Positions 6,692 to 8,027 of a DNA stretch of 8,027 bases are shown here, piece by piece. The position numbers and the translations under genes are program-made. This DNA comes from an uncultured Chromatiaceae bacterium (lineage in GTDB: Bacteria; Pseudomonadota; Gammaproteobacteria; Enterobacterales; Alteromonadaceae): the NCBI GenBank assembly GCA_946481195.1, contig CAMLNG010000155.1, positions 1 to 8,027 on the forward strand, in the 5' to 3' direction. Within the stretch, counting starts at the first letter, position 1, and each line of letters opens with the position of its first letter. The notes below the pieces were generated by a model. It saw only the letters and a program-made list of their open reading frames with translations, was not told the DNA's origin and did not search any database.

Positions 6692-7308
6692 ATCAAGGCC
6701 GTTTTGTCGTGATTGAAGGGTTGGAAGGCGCTGGTAAAACCACAGCTATTCAGACTGTGCAGCAGTGGCTTTGCGACCAGGGGCATCCGCTGGTGCAAAC
6801 CCGTGAACCTGGTGGTACGCCATTGGCTGAGCAAATCCGTACCCTGGTCAAGTCAGTGCAGCAGGAAAGGGTGTCGCCGGTTACTGAGCTGCTGCTGATG
6901 TACGCAGCCCGAGCCCAGTTACTGGATAATGTGATCCGCCCGGCACTGGCCCGCGGCGACTGGGTGCTGGCCGACCGGCACGATTTGTCTTCCCGCGCTT
7001 ATCAGGGCGGCGGGCGGCAAATTCCGGACGAGGTACTGGACCCGATCCGTCAGCTGGTGTTAGCTGGTTTGCGGCCAGATTTGACCTTGTATCTGGATAT
7101 TAATCCGGAGATAGGCTTGGCGCGCGCCAGAGCCCGCGGCGAGCTGGACCGGATTGAGCAGGAGCAGCTGGCTTTTTTTCAGCGCGCGCGGGCGAAATAT
7201 CTGGCCGTTGCAGCGAGCGAACCCAATATTGTCGTGATTGATGCCGCAAAGCCGCTGGCTGAAGTGCAGCAGCAATTGTGCGCGGCTTTGGAGCAACATT
7301 TCGCGTGA
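6688..7308 (+). CDS. tmk: Thymidylate kinase Tmk
   Basis: Tmk phosphorylates dTMP to dTDP with ATP, an essential step of dTTP supply shared by the salvage and de novo routes. The 206-residue protein has the P-loop GLEGAGKT (residues 11-18), the REPGG motif (39-43), the DRH dTMP-binding motif (96-98) with YQGGGR (105-110), and the LID region [12 protein letters not shown] (146-157). Arginines in the LID combined with none in the variable P-loop positions mark the E. coli-like type II bacterial enzyme. The ATG at 6688 overlaps the mltG stop as ATGA, and a GGGA Shine-Dalgarno lies at 6677-6680. The stop codon overlaps the holB GTG start. No residue is missing. Confidence 0.98.
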   Translation: MNQGRFVVIEGLEGAGKTTAIQTVQQWLCDQGHPLVQTREPGGTPLAEQIRTLVKSVQQERVSPVTELLLMYAARAQLLDNVIRPALARGDWVLADRHDLSSRAYQGGGRQIPDEVLDPIRQLVLAGLRPDLTLYLDINPEIGLARARARGELDRIEQEQLAFFQRARAKYLAVAASEPNIVVIDAAKPLAEVQQQLCAALEQHFA

Positions 7309-8027
7309 CGACGTCATTACCCTGGTTGCAGCAGACTGAAAGGCGGTTATTTTCGCTCGCCGTCGGCCAACAATTGCATCATGCCATTTTGCTGACTGGT
7401 CCTGTCGGAATTGGCAAACACATCCTCGCCAATCAACTGGCCCATTTGCTGCTGTGCCAGAATCCTTTGGCGGAAGGTGCCTGTGGCCGCTGTAAAAGCT
7501 GTTTGCTCGGAGCGGCTGGCCATCATCCGGATTTATTGAATCTGGAGGTTGGCAGCAGTATTTCTGTTGACCAAATCCGTGAAATTGGCCACTTGCTGCA
7601 AAATGCACCACAGCAGGGGGGCGCCCGGGTAGTGGTGATCCCGCAGGCAGAAAAATTGACCGAGTCGGCTGCCAATGCGCTACTGAAAACGCTGGAGGAA
7701 CCCGGCCAGAACAGCTATCTGATCCTGCAGACCGCTTTTGCCGGCCAATTGATGCCGACTATTTTGTCGCGTTGTCAGCGTTGGGATCTGCCGGCGCAGT
7801 ACAGTGCCCAAACTGCGCAGTGGCTTCAGCAACACAGCCCGGACCCGGTACCGGATTTTTTGCTGGAATTATCCGGCGGTGCACCACTCAAAGCACTGGA
7901 ATTGCTGCGAAGCGGCGAGGCACTGACGCTGACGGCACAGTTGCAGCAACTGCAACAATTTCTGCAAACTGGCAGCGGCCTGAGTAGTTTGCAAAAACAG
8001 CTGGAAACACAGCCGGAATTGCCTGCT
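7305..8027 (+). CDS. holB: DNA polymerase III delta-prime subunit HolB, N-terminal part (3' end outside window)
   Basis: Delta-prime is the rigid AAA+ subunit of the clamp loader that puts the beta clamp on primed DNA. The frame is open from a GTG at 7305 to the window edge, 241 codons; the complete E. coli protein has 334. It begins [17 protein letters not shown] Walker A-like GPVGIGK lies at residues 32-38, four zinc-site cysteines at 51, 60, 63 and 66 (C-x8-C-x2-C-x2-C), [11 protein letters not shown] at 123-133 and the clamp-loader SRC motif at 155-157. The zinc site and SRC motif distinguish DnaX/HolB proteins, and the position after tmk selects HolB. The P-loop keeps its lysine but has His39 in place of Ser/Thr. 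The start GTG overlaps the tmk stop as GTGA with GGAG at 7290-7293, 11 bases upstream. The later part is glutamine-rich. The C-terminal collar domain is cut off. Confidence 0.94.
   Translation, partial: MTTSLPWLQQTERRLFSLAVGQQLHHAILLTGPVGIGKHILANQLAHLLLCQNPLAEGACGRCKSCLLGAAGHHPDLLNLEVGSSISVDQIREIGHLLQNAPQQGGARVVVIPQAEKLTESAANALLKTLEEPGQNSYLILQTAFAGQLMPTILSRCQRWDLPAQYSAQTAQWLQQHSPDPVPDFLLELSGGAPLKALELLRSGEALTLTAQLQQLQQFLQTGSGLSSLQKQLETQPELPA

Noticed and set aside
7060..7611. Long antisense open frame (183 codons) across tmk and holB
   Set aside because: It lies opposite two clearly recognised genes, shows no family motif and is rich in residues expected from reading tmk/holB codons backwards; a shadow frame.
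1..8027. Search for mobile elements, CRISPR repeats, tRNA/rRNA genes, attachment sites or an accessory or defence system
   Set aside because: Genes are packed housekeeping genes in the conserved gammaproteobacterial order, gaps are at most about 140 bases, and no direct repeats, transposase or cloverleaf structure were seen.

Overview
The window is a stretch of chromosome from a gammaproteobacterium. It carries the conserved fatty-acid synthesis cluster plsX-fabH-fabD-fabG-acpP-fabF followed by pabC-mltG-tmk-holB, all on the + strand. The gene order and most of the protein sequence match Escherichia coli closely; FabD, FabG, AcpP, FabF and Tmk can be followed almost residue by residue. The base composition looks balanced, and PabC, MltG and HolB are rich in glutamine. 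These traits would fit an Alteromonadales/Chromatiales-type marine or freshwater genus such as Rheinheimera or Alishewanella, but the genus is only a guess.

Layout. Bases 1-376 are the 3' end of plsX. fabH (383-1342), fabD (1367-2305) and fabG (2314-3057) follow with gaps of 6, 24 and 8 bases and look like one transcription unit. A 126-base gap with a possible promoter and a FadR-like palindrome precedes acpP (3184-3420). A strong Rho-independent terminator follows acpP. A hairpin-rich leader then leads to fabF (3537-4775, GTG start), which ends at a second strong terminator. A 137-base gap holding that terminator and a nested inverted repeat leads to pabC (4913-5680). pabC, mltG (5681-6691), tmk (6688-7308) and holB (7305 to the window end) are joined by a 0-base junction and two 4-base stop/start overlaps (ATGA, GTGA), so they form a tight, probably translationally coupled unit.

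How the genes work together. PlsX takes acyl groups from acyl-ACP toward phospholipid synthesis. FabD loads malonyl onto the carrier AcpP, FabH starts each chain from acetyl-CoA, FabF extends it, and FabG carries out the first reduction in every cycle. The downstream genes serve other essential growth functions: p-aminobenzoate for folate (PabC), peptidoglycan strand cleavage (MltG), dTMP phosphorylation (Tmk) and the delta-prime subunit of the DNA polymerase III clamp loader (HolB).

No mobile element, CRISPR array, RNA gene or defence/accessory system is visible, and no intergenic gap exceeds about 140 bases. I found no undescribed system. The points worth a second look are all in the gaps and starts: a probable non-AUG start for pabC, structured leaders before fabF and pabC, and a FadR-like site before acpP.
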